From: Desulfobacteria bacterium
GTDB lineage: Bacteria > Desulfobacterota > Desulfobacteria > Desulfobacterales > C00003060
Direction: 5' to 3'
NCBI GenBank assembly: GCA_030145035.1
Contig: JAQYWL010000559.1
Coordinates: forward strand, 1-5,172
Length of the DNA stretch: 5,172 bases
Shown one piece after another: positions 1 to 5,172 of the stretch. The notes under the pieces were generated by a model that was given only the letters and a program-made list of their open reading frames with translations, had not been told where the DNA came from and did not search any database. Position 1 is the first letter of the stretch, and each line of letters opens with the position of its first letter. Position numbers and translations under genes: made by a program.

Positions 1-138
1 CTTGAAACACCCACCGAAAGGGAGCGAAATCTCCGGTTCAGGATTAGCGGCGTGTTGGTCGTGGAACCCCTGGCCGAGCCAGTCACCTTTGACACTTATT
101 TTGACGTCAATAGGGGGCAGTACGTCATTTCAAAATAG
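1..138 (+). CDS. tssE: TssE, T6SS baseplate wedge protein (gp25-like), 3' end only
   Basis: Frame 1 is open from the first base to a TAG at 136-138 and gives the last 45 residues of a protein. The peptide contains FRISGVLVVEPLAEPVTFD followed by TYFDVNRGQYVI. This matches the C-terminal pattern of the TssE/gp25 family: a beta strand with F-I-G, then EP(x)n-EPVTFD, then FD and a final G-x-Y/F strand. TssE is a homologue of the phage T4 gp25 wedge protein. It joins TssF and TssG in the wedge and is thought to help start sheath polymerisation. Family members are usually about 130-170 residues, so roughly two thirds lies upstream of the window. tssF follows 180 bp downstream, so these genes are not tightly packed. 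The short length of visible sequence is the main uncertainty; the neighbours tssF and tssG strongly support the call. Confidence 0.88.
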   Translation, partial: LETPTERERNLRFRISGVLVVEPLAEPVTFDTYFDVNRGQYVISK

Positions 139-143
139 AAAAT

Positions 144-207
144 AGCTGGTAAGCTGGTGAGCTGATAAGCTCAACGACTCAACAGCTTAACGGCTAATTA
201 GCTCAAC
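144..207. repeat. Degenerate 8-bp tandem array (AGCTnnnn), eight units
   Basis: Read in steps of eight, this stretch gives AGCTGGTA, AGCTGGTG, AGCTGATA, AGCTCAAC, GACTCAAC, AGCTTAAC, GGCTAATT, AGCTCAAC. Six of eight units start with AGCT; the other two differ by one or two bases there. The first units end in GGTA/GATA and the later ones mostly in CAAC/TAAC. Because AGCT is its own reverse complement, neighbouring units can pair, for example GAGCT (159-163) with AGCTC (168-172) across a 4-base loop. It lies between tssE and tssF and codes for nothing visible. It resembles a dispersed intergenic repeat rather than an operator, but its function is unknown. Confidence 0.7.
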
Positions 208-213
208 AATTTG

Positions 214-243
214 GTAGGTTGGGTTGAGGTACAAAACCCAACA
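214..243. repeat. Palindromic repeat copy A (GTTGGGTT/AACCCAAC), tssE-tssF gap
   Basis: This is one copy of the family that recurs in the tssG-tssH gap. The unit starts GTAGGTTGGGTTGAG and ends AAACCCAACA. Arms GTTGGGTT (218-225) and AACCCAAC (235-242) pair perfectly over 8 bp around a 9-base loop. Unlike copies B, C and E, it lacks the trailing AAAACC. No T-run follows on either strand, so it does not look like an intrinsic terminator. Confidence 0.85.
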
Positions 244-279
244 TAATGGCTAAGTTCGGCAAGTAATCCGTAAAACCGA

Positions 280-297
280 ATTGATTTTGGAATCAAT
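280..297. other. Small AT-rich hairpin in front of tssF
   Basis: ATTGATT (280-286) and AATCAAT (291-297) form a perfect 7-bp inverted repeat around the loop TTGG. It ends 21 bases before the tssF start codon. It could be an operator half-site pair or an RNA hairpin in the tssF leader, but it may equally be chance in AT-rich DNA. There is no T-tract, so it is not a convincing terminator. It is followed by ATG-TGA (298-303), an immediate stop in the tssF frame. Confidence 0.3.
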
Positions 298-318
298 ATG
301 TGAAGACCTATAGCTCAA

Positions 319-2124
319 ATGGACGACAAACTACTAAATTATTACGAGCGGGAACTTACGTTCATCCGCGAGATGGGCGCCGAATTTGCCAGGAAATACC
401 CGAAGATTGCCGGGAGGTTGCTCCTTGAGCCTGACAAGTGTGAAGACCCCCATACCGAGCGGTTGATAGAGGCATTTGCTTTTATTAGCGGACGTATACA
501 CAAAAAGATCGATGATGATTTTCCTGAAATAACGGAATCCCTGCTAAGTATCGTCTATCCTCATTACGTCAGCCCTATACCCCCCATGTCGATTGTAAAA
601 TTCGAGCCTTTGAAGCAGACCATCCCTCCTACAGGATACAAAATAGCAAAAAATACTGCCCTCTTTTCCAAACCCGTCAGTGGCTCGCCATGTCAGTTCA
701 CCACATCCTATCCGGTCACACTTTGGCCCATTGATGTGGTTTCAGCAGGGTTGCGGGACCCAAAAAAGGCAGTGAGAGGCGCCCAACAGGCGATTGTGAT
801 ACGACTAAAGACTTTTAACAATTTGAGCTTTTCCGAGCTCGGCTGGGAAAAGCTGCGCTTTTTCCTCAATGGCCCCCACCAGCATGTCTTTCATCTCTAT
901 GAGCTTTTGTTCAACAATGTATGCCATGTGGAATGTGAGTCGACCAACGGACAAGGGATGACAAAGGAGATGTCATTGACCCCGGACGACATCCTACCCG
1001 TGGGATTTGTCCCTGATGAGTTCATGATCCCCTATCCGCAAAGGTCCTTCCCCGGCTACCTCCTCCTTTTCGAATATTTCTGTTTCCCGGAAAAGTTCCT
1101 CTTTTTTGATCTCAATGGCCTGAATCAAATCAAACAAGGGGACTTGGGTGACACCCTTGATATCTGGATATACCTGGACAGAGCTGCCAAATCGAATCTT
1201 GTGATCAATGAAGATACCTTTTGCATCAGTACCACACCCGTGGTTAATCTGTTCAAACGTATTGCCGAACCGATACGGGTTGAACAACGCAAAACCGAAT
1301 ACCGTGTCATCCCGGATATTAGGAGGCAAGAGGCAACAGAGGTGTTCAGCATAGACAGTGTCAGTGCGTCTTCAGCCGCCTTTCCGGGGAAAGAAGCTCA
1401 TTTCAGGCCCTTTTATTCGGTAAGACACCACCTTGATGAGGAAGACAACCGTGGCCGAAGGGCTTTTTGGCATATCCAACGGCGTGCATCAAACAAGAAA
1501 GGGGATGATGGGACGGAAGTCTTCCTCTCCTTTGCGGACCTGGACTTCAATCCTGTTGACCCGGGCGTGGAAACATTAACCGTCCATGCGACCTGCACGA
1601 ATCGTGACCTGCCTGCCAGGCTTCCCTTTGGAGATTCGGCAGGGGATTTCAATATGGAAATAGCAGCCCCTGTTGCCCGTATAAACTGCCTCATAAAACC
1701 TACCCCGGCCCGCAGGCCCTCCCTGGGTGGGGCACTGCAATGGCGTCTGATATCTCATCTATCCCTCAACTATATGTCCCTTGTGGAAGGAGGAGAAGAG
1801 GCCCTCAGGGAGATCCTCAAGCTTTATGATTTTGACGATTCACCTGCTACGAGGCAGCAGATAAACGGTATCGTGTCTCTTCAGGCCCAGCATGTTACCA
1901 AGAGAATCGGCCAGTCTTTTTGCCGCGGGGTGCAGGTCACCATAGAATTTGACGAGGATAAATTTGTCGGGACTGGCCTATACCTGTTTGCATCCATATT
2001 GGAAAGATTTTTGGGGCAGTATGTTTCCGTCAATTCCTTTTCCCGGTTGGTGGCAAAGACCGTGCAGAAAAAAGGGGCGTTAAAAAAGTGGCCTCCCAGA
2101 AACGGCAATCGGGTACTCCTCTAA
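319..2124 (+). CDS. tssF: TssF (VasA/ImpG family), T6SS baseplate wedge protein
   Basis: The 601-residue product is a full-length TssF; the family is usually about 590-620 residues. The N-terminus carries the hallmark YYERELTFIREMGAEFA then YPKIAGRL (residues 8-34), followed by the region with ERLIEAFAF, PEITESLLSIVYPHY and PPMSIVKFEP. The C-terminus ends in the family's WPPRNGN-x-LL (591-601). In known T6SS structures two TssF chains wrap one TssG to form the wedge core. The wedge also contacts TssE and the TssK trimers that dock it on the membrane complex. It is cytoplasmic; no signal peptide or membrane segment is visible. The start is fixed by the family N-terminus and by an in-frame TGA at 301-303. 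No clear Shine-Dalgarno site precedes it; the best is a weak GAAG at 302-305, 13 bases away. The 3' end overlaps tssG by 37 bp. Confidence 0.97.
   Translation: MDDKLLNYYERELTFIREMGAEFARKYPKIAGRLLLEPDKCEDPHTERLIEAFAFISGRIHKKIDDDFPEITESLLSIVYPHYVSPIPPMSIVKFEPLKQTIPPTGYKIAKNTALFSKPVSGSPCQFTTSYPVTLWPIDVVSAGLRDPKKAVRGAQQAIVIRLKTFNNLSFSELGWEKLRFFLNGPHQHVFHLYELLFNNVCHVECESTNGQGMTKEMSLTPDDILPVGFVPDEFMIPYPQRSFPGYLLLFEYFCFPEKFLFFDLNGLNQIKQGDLGDTLDIWIYLDRAAKSNLVINEDTFCISTTPVVNLFKRIAEPIRVEQRKTEYRVIPDIRRQEATEVFSIDSVSASSAAFPGKEAHFRPFYSVRHHLDEEDNRGRRAFWHIQRRASNKKGDDGTEVFLSFADLDFNPVDPGVETLTVHATCTNRDLPARLPFGDSAGDFNMEIAAPVARINCLIKPTPARRPSLGGALQWRLISHLSLNYMSLVEGGEEALREILKLYDFDDSPATRQQINGIVSLQAQHVTKRIGQSFCRGVQVTIEFDEDKFVGTGLYLFASILERFLGQYVSVNSFSRLVAKTVQKKGALKKWPPRNGNRVLL
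2072..2077 (+). promoter_or_regulatory. Likely ribosome binding site for tssG, inside tssF
   Basis: AAGGGG lies 10 bases before the GTG at 2088 and is the best purine-rich match near the tssG start. It supports GTG as the start, because the next in-frame ATG is at residue 47, after the conserved N-terminal FSFFKAVHLLE motif. Being inside the tssF coding region, it suggests that tssG translation is coupled to that of tssF. Confidence 0.5.
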
Positions 2125-3146
2125 AAGAGCGTCTTTTTAAGGAATTTTACGGTTTTTCCTTTTTTAAGGCCGTCCATTTGCTGGAGTCTCTTTTCCCTGA
2201 CAAAAAGTCATTGGGCCAGACACTGATGCCACGTGAAGAACTGGTGCGGTTTTCGGTAAAACCCGGTTTCACTTTTCCACCCAGTGATATTTCTAACATG
2301 AAACATGCAGATGAGGAGGGGCCGGTTGATATGGAAGTCGCCTTTATGGGACTGATCGGTCCATCTGGCATCCTGCCCGACTGTTACAATGAACTGGCAA
2401 TCGAAAGGGTCCGCCAGAAGGATTTCAGCCTTACCGCCTTTCTTGATATTTTCCACCACCGTCTCATCTCCCTTTTCTATTTGGCCTGGAAAAAACACCA
2501 ATTCCCCGCAAATTATGTGCCTGGAGCAAAAGACAGGCTTTCCGGATATCTGCTGAGTTTAACGGGTTTGGGAACACCGGGGCTCACCAACATGATCGGA
2601 TTGCCGGAGGAATCCCTGACATTTTGCAGTGGACTCTTATCGAGACCGGTCCCATCCGCGGTTGCCATCGAGGCGACAGTATCATACCTTTCAGGCGCTA
2701 CTGTCAAAGTCGAGCAATTCATTGAGCAGACCATTCCACTGAGTGCGGAAGATCAAACACAACTCGGCTTGTCCAATGAGCAATTGGGTATCAATACCGT
2801 TTGCGGAAGCTATGTGTGGGACAGCCAGACAAAATTCCGGATAGATCTGGGGCCGGTCGGCCATGATGATTTTCTTCGATTTCTGCCAACGGGTGACATG
2901 CTCGGCCCGATCTTTTCCCTGGTCAGATATATGGTTGGGATAGAGTATGAATTCGAGATTCGCCTATTTCTTAAGCGTGAGGAAGTTCCCCCATGTGTAT
3001 TAGGCATGGAAACCCCGACCTCACCCCGGTTAGGCTGGTCAACTTGGATCAAGACGCCAGGGGTAACGATGCGGGATGATCCTTATGTAACGTTTCAGGA
3101 GCCGTTAGAAGAAATGTCTAACCACGAAGTTCGTAGGTTGGGTTGA
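2088..3146 (+). CDS. tssG: TssG (VasB/ImpH family), T6SS baseplate wedge protein with repeat-encoded C-terminal tail
   Basis: The 352-residue product fits TssG (usually about 330-350). Family signatures are visible in order: FSFFKAVHLLE (23-33), VRFSVKPGFTFPPSDI (53-68), the VAFMGLIGPSGILPDCYNEL block (84-103), the helix FLDIFHHRLISLFYLAWKK (118-136), and LGWSTWIKT (315-323) near the end. TssG is the single central chain of the wedge, held by two TssF subunits and contacting TssE and TssK. It is cytoplasmic, with no signal peptide. The start is GTG, overlapping the end of tssF by 37 bp, which points to translational coupling. The odd part is the end. From residue 344 the codons lie in dispersed repeat DNA: CTAACCACGAAG at 3118-3129, then palindromic repeat B. 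The stop TGA (3144-3146) is inside the repeat. The tail after DPYVTF is therefore probably not ancestral. The family call is firm; the effect of the tail is unknown. Confidence 0.96.
   Translation: MASQKRQSGTPLKERLFKEFYGFSFFKAVHLLESLFPDKKSLGQTLMPREELVRFSVKPGFTFPPSDISNMKHADEEGPVDMEVAFMGLIGPSGILPDCYNELAIERVRQKDFSLTAFLDIFHHRLISLFYLAWKKHQFPANYVPGAKDRLSGYLLSLTGLGTPGLTNMIGLPEESLTFCSGLLSRPVPSAVAIEATVSYLSGATVKVEQFIEQTIPLSAEDQTQLGLSNEQLGINTVCGSYVWDSQTKFRIDLGPVGHDDFLRFLPTGDMLGPIFSLVRYMVGIEYEFEIRLFLKREEVPPCVLGMETPTSPRLGWSTWIKTPGVTMRDDPYVTFQEPLEEMSNHEVRRLG
3118..3129. repeat. CTAACCACGAAG, inverted partner of two downstream CTTCGTGGTTAG sites
   Basis: This 12-mer is the exact reverse complement of CTTCGTGGTTAG at 3179-3190 and at 3402-3413. 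It lies inside the tssG coding region, encoding part of residues 344-348. With the 3179-3190 site it can form a 12-bp stem enclosing palindromic repeat B. With the 3402-3413 site it bounds a 296-bp block covering nearly the whole tssG-tssH gap. Confidence 0.85.
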
Positions 3147-3170
3147 GCCGTGCGAAACCCAACAAAAACC
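3133..3170. repeat. Palindromic repeat copy B, containing the tssG stop codon
   Basis: The unit starts GTAGGTTGGGTTGAG and ends AAACCCAACAAAAACC. GTTGGGTT (3137-3144) and AACCCAAC (3156-3163) form a perfect 8-bp stem around an 11-base loop. The outer AGGTT and AACC ends add partial symmetry. The tssG stop TGA straddles the edge of the first arm. No T-run follows, so an intrinsic terminator is unlikely. Confidence 0.88.
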
Positions 3171-3190
3171 TTCGTGCTCTTCGTGGTTAG
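3169..3190. repeat. TTCGTG tandem repeat, first copy
   Basis: Two CTTCGTG motifs stand 9 bp apart and the unit ends in GTTAG. The same 22-bp unit recurs at 3392-3413 with one difference (T at 3178, C at 3401). Its last 12 bases pair with 3118-3129. The pattern resembles dispersed intergenic repeats that I recall from several bacterial genomes; the function is unknown. Confidence 0.8.
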
Positions 3191-3193
3191 TTT

Positions 3194-3230
3194 GTAGGTT
3201 GGGTTGAGGAACGAAACCCAACAAAAACCT
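3194..3230. repeat. Palindromic repeat copy C
   Basis: GTTGGGTT (3198-3205) and AACCCAAC (3215-3222) form a perfect 8-bp stem around a 9-base loop. The loop GAGGAACGA is of the same length class as copy A. The trailing AAAAACCT matches copies B and E and gives an outer AGGTT/AACCT symmetry. Confidence 0.88.
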
Positions 3231-3232
3231 AT

Positions 3233-3263
3233 CACGAAAACACGAAAGATTGAAAGCACGAAA
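3233..3263. repeat. Three CACGAAA motifs
   Basis: CACGAAA occurs at 3233-3239, 3241-3247 and 3257-3263, with starts 8 and 16 bases apart. Its core CACGAA is the reverse complement of the TTCGTG motif at 3171, 3180, 3394 and 3403. This block therefore looks like the same class of repeat in the opposite orientation. Confidence 0.6.
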
Positions 3264-3274
3264 AAGAATGATAC

Positions 3275-3292
3275 TTCGTAGGTTGGGTTGAG
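3275..3292. repeat. Half copy D of the palindromic repeat (5' half only)
   Basis: The 18 bases TTCGTAGGTTGGGTTGAG are repeated exactly and without spacing at 3293-3310, the start of copy E. D has the GTTGGGTT arm (3282-3289) but no adjacent AACCCAAC arm. It looks like a tandem duplication of the left half, or an element interrupted by another copy. Confidence 0.85.
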
Positions 3293-3334
3293 TTCGTAGG
3301 TTGGGTTGAGCTGTGCGAAACCCAACAAAAACCT
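3293..3334. repeat. Palindromic repeat copy E
   Basis: GTTGGGTT (3300-3307) and AACCCAAC (3319-3326) form a perfect 8-bp stem. The 11-base loop GAGCTGTGCGA differs from that of copy B by one base. The unit ends AAAAACCT like copy C. It directly follows half copy D. Confidence 0.88.
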
Positions 3335-3360
3335 GATAAACTTTAACGTGAAATTTTTAA

Positions 3361-3390
3361 ATGACGGGATCAAACAGATGGTCTTATAAT
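3361..3390 (+). promoter_or_regulatory. Candidate sigma70-type promoter for tssH
   Basis: A perfect -10 hexamer TATAAT lies at 3385-3390. ATGACG at 3361-3366 matches TTGACA at four of six positions with an 18-base spacer. A start near 3397 would give a leader of about 44 bases, placing the second TTCGTG repeat (3392-3413) and the Shine-Dalgarno site in the 5' untranslated region. The gap before tssH is large for an operon, so a separate promoter is plausible. The evidence is sequence match only. Confidence 0.4.
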
Positions 3391-3391
3391 C

Positions 3392-3413
3392 CCTTCGTGC
3401 CCTTCGTGGTTAG
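3392..3413. repeat. TTCGTG tandem repeat, second copy
   Basis: This matches the 22-bp unit at 3169-3190 at 21 of 22 positions. Its last 12 bases, CTTCGTGGTTAG, are the inverted partner of 3118-3129 inside tssG. It would be transcribed in the tssH leader if the candidate promoter is used. Confidence 0.8.
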
Positions 3414-3426
3414 CAAAATAAATAAA

Positions 3427-3432
3427 AAGGAG
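3427..3432 (+). promoter_or_regulatory. Shine-Dalgarno site for tssH
   Basis: AAGGAG stands 8 bases before the ATG at 3441, near-ideal sequence and spacing. It fixes the tssH start and contrasts with tssF, which lacks a recognisable site. Confidence 0.85.
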
Positions 3433-3440
3433 CTACTGCC

Positions 3441-5172
3441 ATGCCTGGATCAAATCTCAAATCGTTGATAGGAAAATTGAACAACACCTGCCGAAACGCC
3501 CTGGAATCTGCAGCCGGCCTTTGCCTGTCTCAAACCCATTATGAAGTGGATCTGGAACACTTCCTTCTCAAACTTCTCGAGATGTCGGACACGGATCTCC
3601 AAAAAATACTCAGACATTTTGAAATCAATGAAACCCGTCTGGTATCCGATCTCACGCGCGCCATGGAGGGATTCAAGACAGGCAACGCCAGAACCCCGGC
3701 CCTGTCTCCGCGCATACCCCGGATGGTCCAGGATGCATGGCTGGTCGCCTCCGTTGACTTCCAGGCGCCTGCCATCCGTTCAGGTCACATCATTCTCTCC
3801 CTTATGAGCAACGATGATACGGCCCGGATGCTGACGACAAGCTCTGACGCGTTTAAGAAGATTTCCGTGGAGACTTTGAGCGAGAACCTTACTGATCTGA
3901 CCTCCGGGTCAGTTGAAGACATTGATATTGGCAAAGCCGCAAGACCCGGTGAAATGGCAGCACCACGGAGGGCGCCGGCAGGGGCCGCAGCCCTGGACCA
4001 GTTTACGATAAATCTGACGGAAAGGGCCCGAAAGGGAGAGATAGACCCGGTGCTCGGGCGGGATTTTGAGATTAGACAGATGGTGGACATCCTGATACGC
4101 CGCAGGCAAAACAACCCCATACTCACGGGAGAGGCCGGTGTGGGCAAGACCGCGGTGGTGGAAGGGTTTGCCCTCAGGATCGTGGAGGGAGATATTCCCC
4201 CACCATTGAAAAACGTGGCGATCCACACGCTCGACCTGGGTCTTTTGCAGGCAGGGGCAGGGATAAAGGGAGAGTTCGAAAACCGGCTAAAATCCGTGAT
4301 CGAGGAGGTCAAAGCCTCCCCGATTCCGATTGTTCTTTTCATTGATGAAGCACATACGCTTATAGGCGCGGGCGGCGCTGCGGGCTCAGGGGATGCGGCC
4401 AACCTGCTCAAGCCTGCGCTGGCCCGCGGAGAACTTCGGACCATTGCTGCAACCACGTGGTCCGAATACAAGAAGTACTTTGAAAAGGACGCTGCCCTGG
4501 CCAGGCGGTTTCAGGTGGTCAAAATCGAAGAACCGGAAGAGGAAAAGGCCGTGATGATGATGCGGGCGATTGCCCCGTTTCTTGAGAATCACCACAATGT
4601 CATGATAACAGATGATGCCTTGCTTGATGCAGTCCACCTGTCCCATCGTTATCTCACGGGAAGACAGCTCCCGGATAAGGCCGTAAGCGTACTGGACACG
4701 GCCTGCGCCAGGGTGGCCATAGGCCTGAACACAAGCCCTCCTGCAATTGAAGAAGCCACGCGCCGCATCGGCCAGATCGACAGGGAGATGAAGATCCTTG
4801 AAAGGGAAGAACTGATCGGCCATGAGCACGGGGAGCGGATCGAGTCTCTTGCCGCAGAAAGGGAAGCGGCCCAGATACGTCTCGATGATTTGACTCAAAA
4901 GTGGCAAAAGGAAACGGAAATCGCTAACCGCATCATTGATGTCCGGCAGGAGATACACGAGATCCATGAAAAGGACCCTTCGGACACTGGGGCATTATCC
5001 GAGAAACAGGAGTTGTTAAAAGGCCTGGATAGAGAGCTTACCGATGTGCAAGGAGATTCGCCCCTGGTGCAGATTGCGGTGGATCACGAAATCATATCCG
5101 AGGTGATCTCCGGATGGACCGGTATTCCAACCGGCCGCATGCTGACCGATGAGATCGAGACTGTTCTCAAAA
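3441..5172 (+). CDS. tssH: TssH/ClpV, T6SS sheath-recycling AAA+ ATPase, 5' part
   Basis: The frame is open from ATG 3441 to the window end, giving 577 residues of a protein usually about 850-900 long. The order is: ClpV-type N domain (about 1-160), Pro/Ala-rich linker (about 165-184), first AAA+ domain from about 185, middle-domain coiled coil (about 430-535), and the WTGIPTGRM entry to the second AAA+ domain (from 559). Walker A is GEAGVGKT (230-237), pore loop GIKGEF (274-279), Walker B IDEAH (301-305), sensor-1 AATTW (336-340) and arginine fingers RR (355-356). The family hexamer binds TssC through the N domain and threads it through the pore, dismantling the contracted sheath. The linked T6SS genes, the GEAGVGKT and AGIKGEFENR variants and the N domain favour ClpV over ClpB. 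The second ATPase domain lies outside the window, so its integrity cannot be judged. No frameshift or stop is visible. Confidence 0.96.
   Translation, partial: MPGSNLKSLIGKLNNTCRNALESAAGLCLSQTHYEVDLEHFLLKLLEMSDTDLQKILRHFEINETRLVSDLTRAMEGFKTGNARTPALSPRIPRMVQDAWLVASVDFQAPAIRSGHIILSLMSNDDTARMLTTSSDAFKKISVETLSENLTDLTSGSVEDIDIGKAARPGEMAAPRRAPAGAAALDQFTINLTERARKGEIDPVLGRDFEIRQMVDILIRRRQNNPILTGEAGVGKTAVVEGFALRIVEGDIPPPLKNVAIHTLDLGLLQAGAGIKGEFENRLKSVIEEVKASPIPIVLFIDEAHTLIGAGGAAGSGDAANLLKPALARGELRTIAATTWSEYKKYFEKDAALARRFQVVKIEEPEEEKAVMMMRAIAPFLENHHNVMITDDALLDAVHLSHRYLTGRQLPDKAVSVLDTACARVAIGLNTSPPAIEEATRRIGQIDREMKILEREELIGHEHGERIESLAAEREAAQIRLDDLTQKWQKETEIANRIIDVRQEIHEIHEKDPSDTGALSEKQELLKGLDRELTDVQGDSPLVQIAVDHEIISEVISGWTGIPTGRMLTDEIETVLK

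Larger units (their letters stand above)
3147..3440. other. Repeat-filled gap between tssG and tssH
   Basis: This 294-bp stretch has no credible gene. In order it holds the rest of repeat B, a TTCGTG pair, repeat C, three CACGAAA motifs, a half repeat (D), full repeat E, about 50 bases of AT-rich unique sequence, a candidate promoter, a second TTCGTG pair, and the tssH ribosome binding site. A minus-strand open frame crosses it, but its product is only the repeat translated (NPTYE-like motifs), so it is not annotated. Confidence 0.8.

Noticed and set aside
3137..3163. Intrinsic terminator after tssG
   Set aside because: There is a good 8-bp hairpin, but no T-run follows on the + strand (AAAAACC follows) or on the - strand. 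The same hairpin occurs in the other gap, and the operon continues.
3133..3334. CRISPR array
   Set aside because: Units are palindromic, unevenly spaced, partly tandem, and lack uniform spacers or any cas gene. They fit dispersed palindromic repeats.
3095..3373. Minus-strand open frame with repeated NPTYE/NPTYK motifs
   Set aside because: The motif is simply the GTAGGTTGGGTT repeat read in reverse, so the apparent protein repeat comes from DNA repeats and not from a repeat protein.
3541..3807. Plus-strand open frame of 88 codons within tssH
   Set aside because: It is out of frame with the strong TssH N domain, which has its own ribosome binding site, and its translation shows no recognisable features.
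3785..4471. Minus-strand open frame of 228 codons opposite tssH
   Set aside because: It is antisense to the highly conserved AAA+ domain of tssH, is low-complexity (Ser/Ala/Pro rich), and has no recognisable domain. Long antisense frames are common opposite ClpB-type genes.
4386..4967. Minus-strand open frame of 193 codons opposite tssH
   Set aside because: It lies antisense to the end of the first AAA+ domain and the coiled coil, with no family signature; it is a shadow of the real gene.
3441..5172. Housekeeping disaggregase ClpB rather than TssH
   Set aside because: The N domain, the GEAGVGKT and AGIKGEFENR variants, and position directly after tssEFG all fit ClpV. The C-terminal half, which would settle it further, is outside the window.

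Overview
The window is a slice of a type VI secretion system (T6SS) core operon, read entirely on the + strand in the order tssE (3' end only), tssF, tssG, tssH/clpV (5' two thirds only). This is the same order as in the well-known HSI-I type cluster of Pseudomonas aeruginosa. TssE, TssF and TssG are the baseplate wedge proteins. TssH (ClpV) is the AAA+ ATPase that takes apart the contracted TssB-TssC sheath so its subunits can be reused. The genes therefore cover assembly of the baseplate and recycling of the sheath. The remaining core genes (tssB, tssC, hcp, tssK, tssJ, tssL, tssM, vgrG) must lie outside the window if the system is complete.

Layout: 1-138 is the end of tssE. Bases 139-318 are an intergenic gap holding a degenerate 8-bp tandem array, one palindromic repeat and a small AT-rich hairpin. 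tssF runs 319-2124. tssG runs 2088-3146, starts at GTG and overlaps tssF by 37 bp. Bases 3147-3440 are a second gap, largely made of dispersed-type repeats: copies of a GTTGGGTT/AACCCAAC palindrome and TTCGTG/CACGAA motifs. A candidate sigma70-type promoter and a good Shine-Dalgarno site follow just before tssH, which starts at 3441 and runs off the window end.

The secretion genes look intact and ordinary for their families. The unusual part is the repeat DNA: it sits in both gaps of the operon and has invaded the 3' end of tssG, so that the last nine residues and the stop codon of TssG are encoded by repeat sequence. I see no evidence for a new enzymatic or defence system here.

Organism: the moderate base composition, the T6SS gene order and intergenic repeats of the 'GTAGGTTGGGTTGAG' and 'CTTCGTGGTTAG' types suggest a Gram-negative bacterium, possibly a Desulfobacterota (deltaproteobacterial) species. 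This is inference from recall of similar repeats, not a demonstrated assignment.
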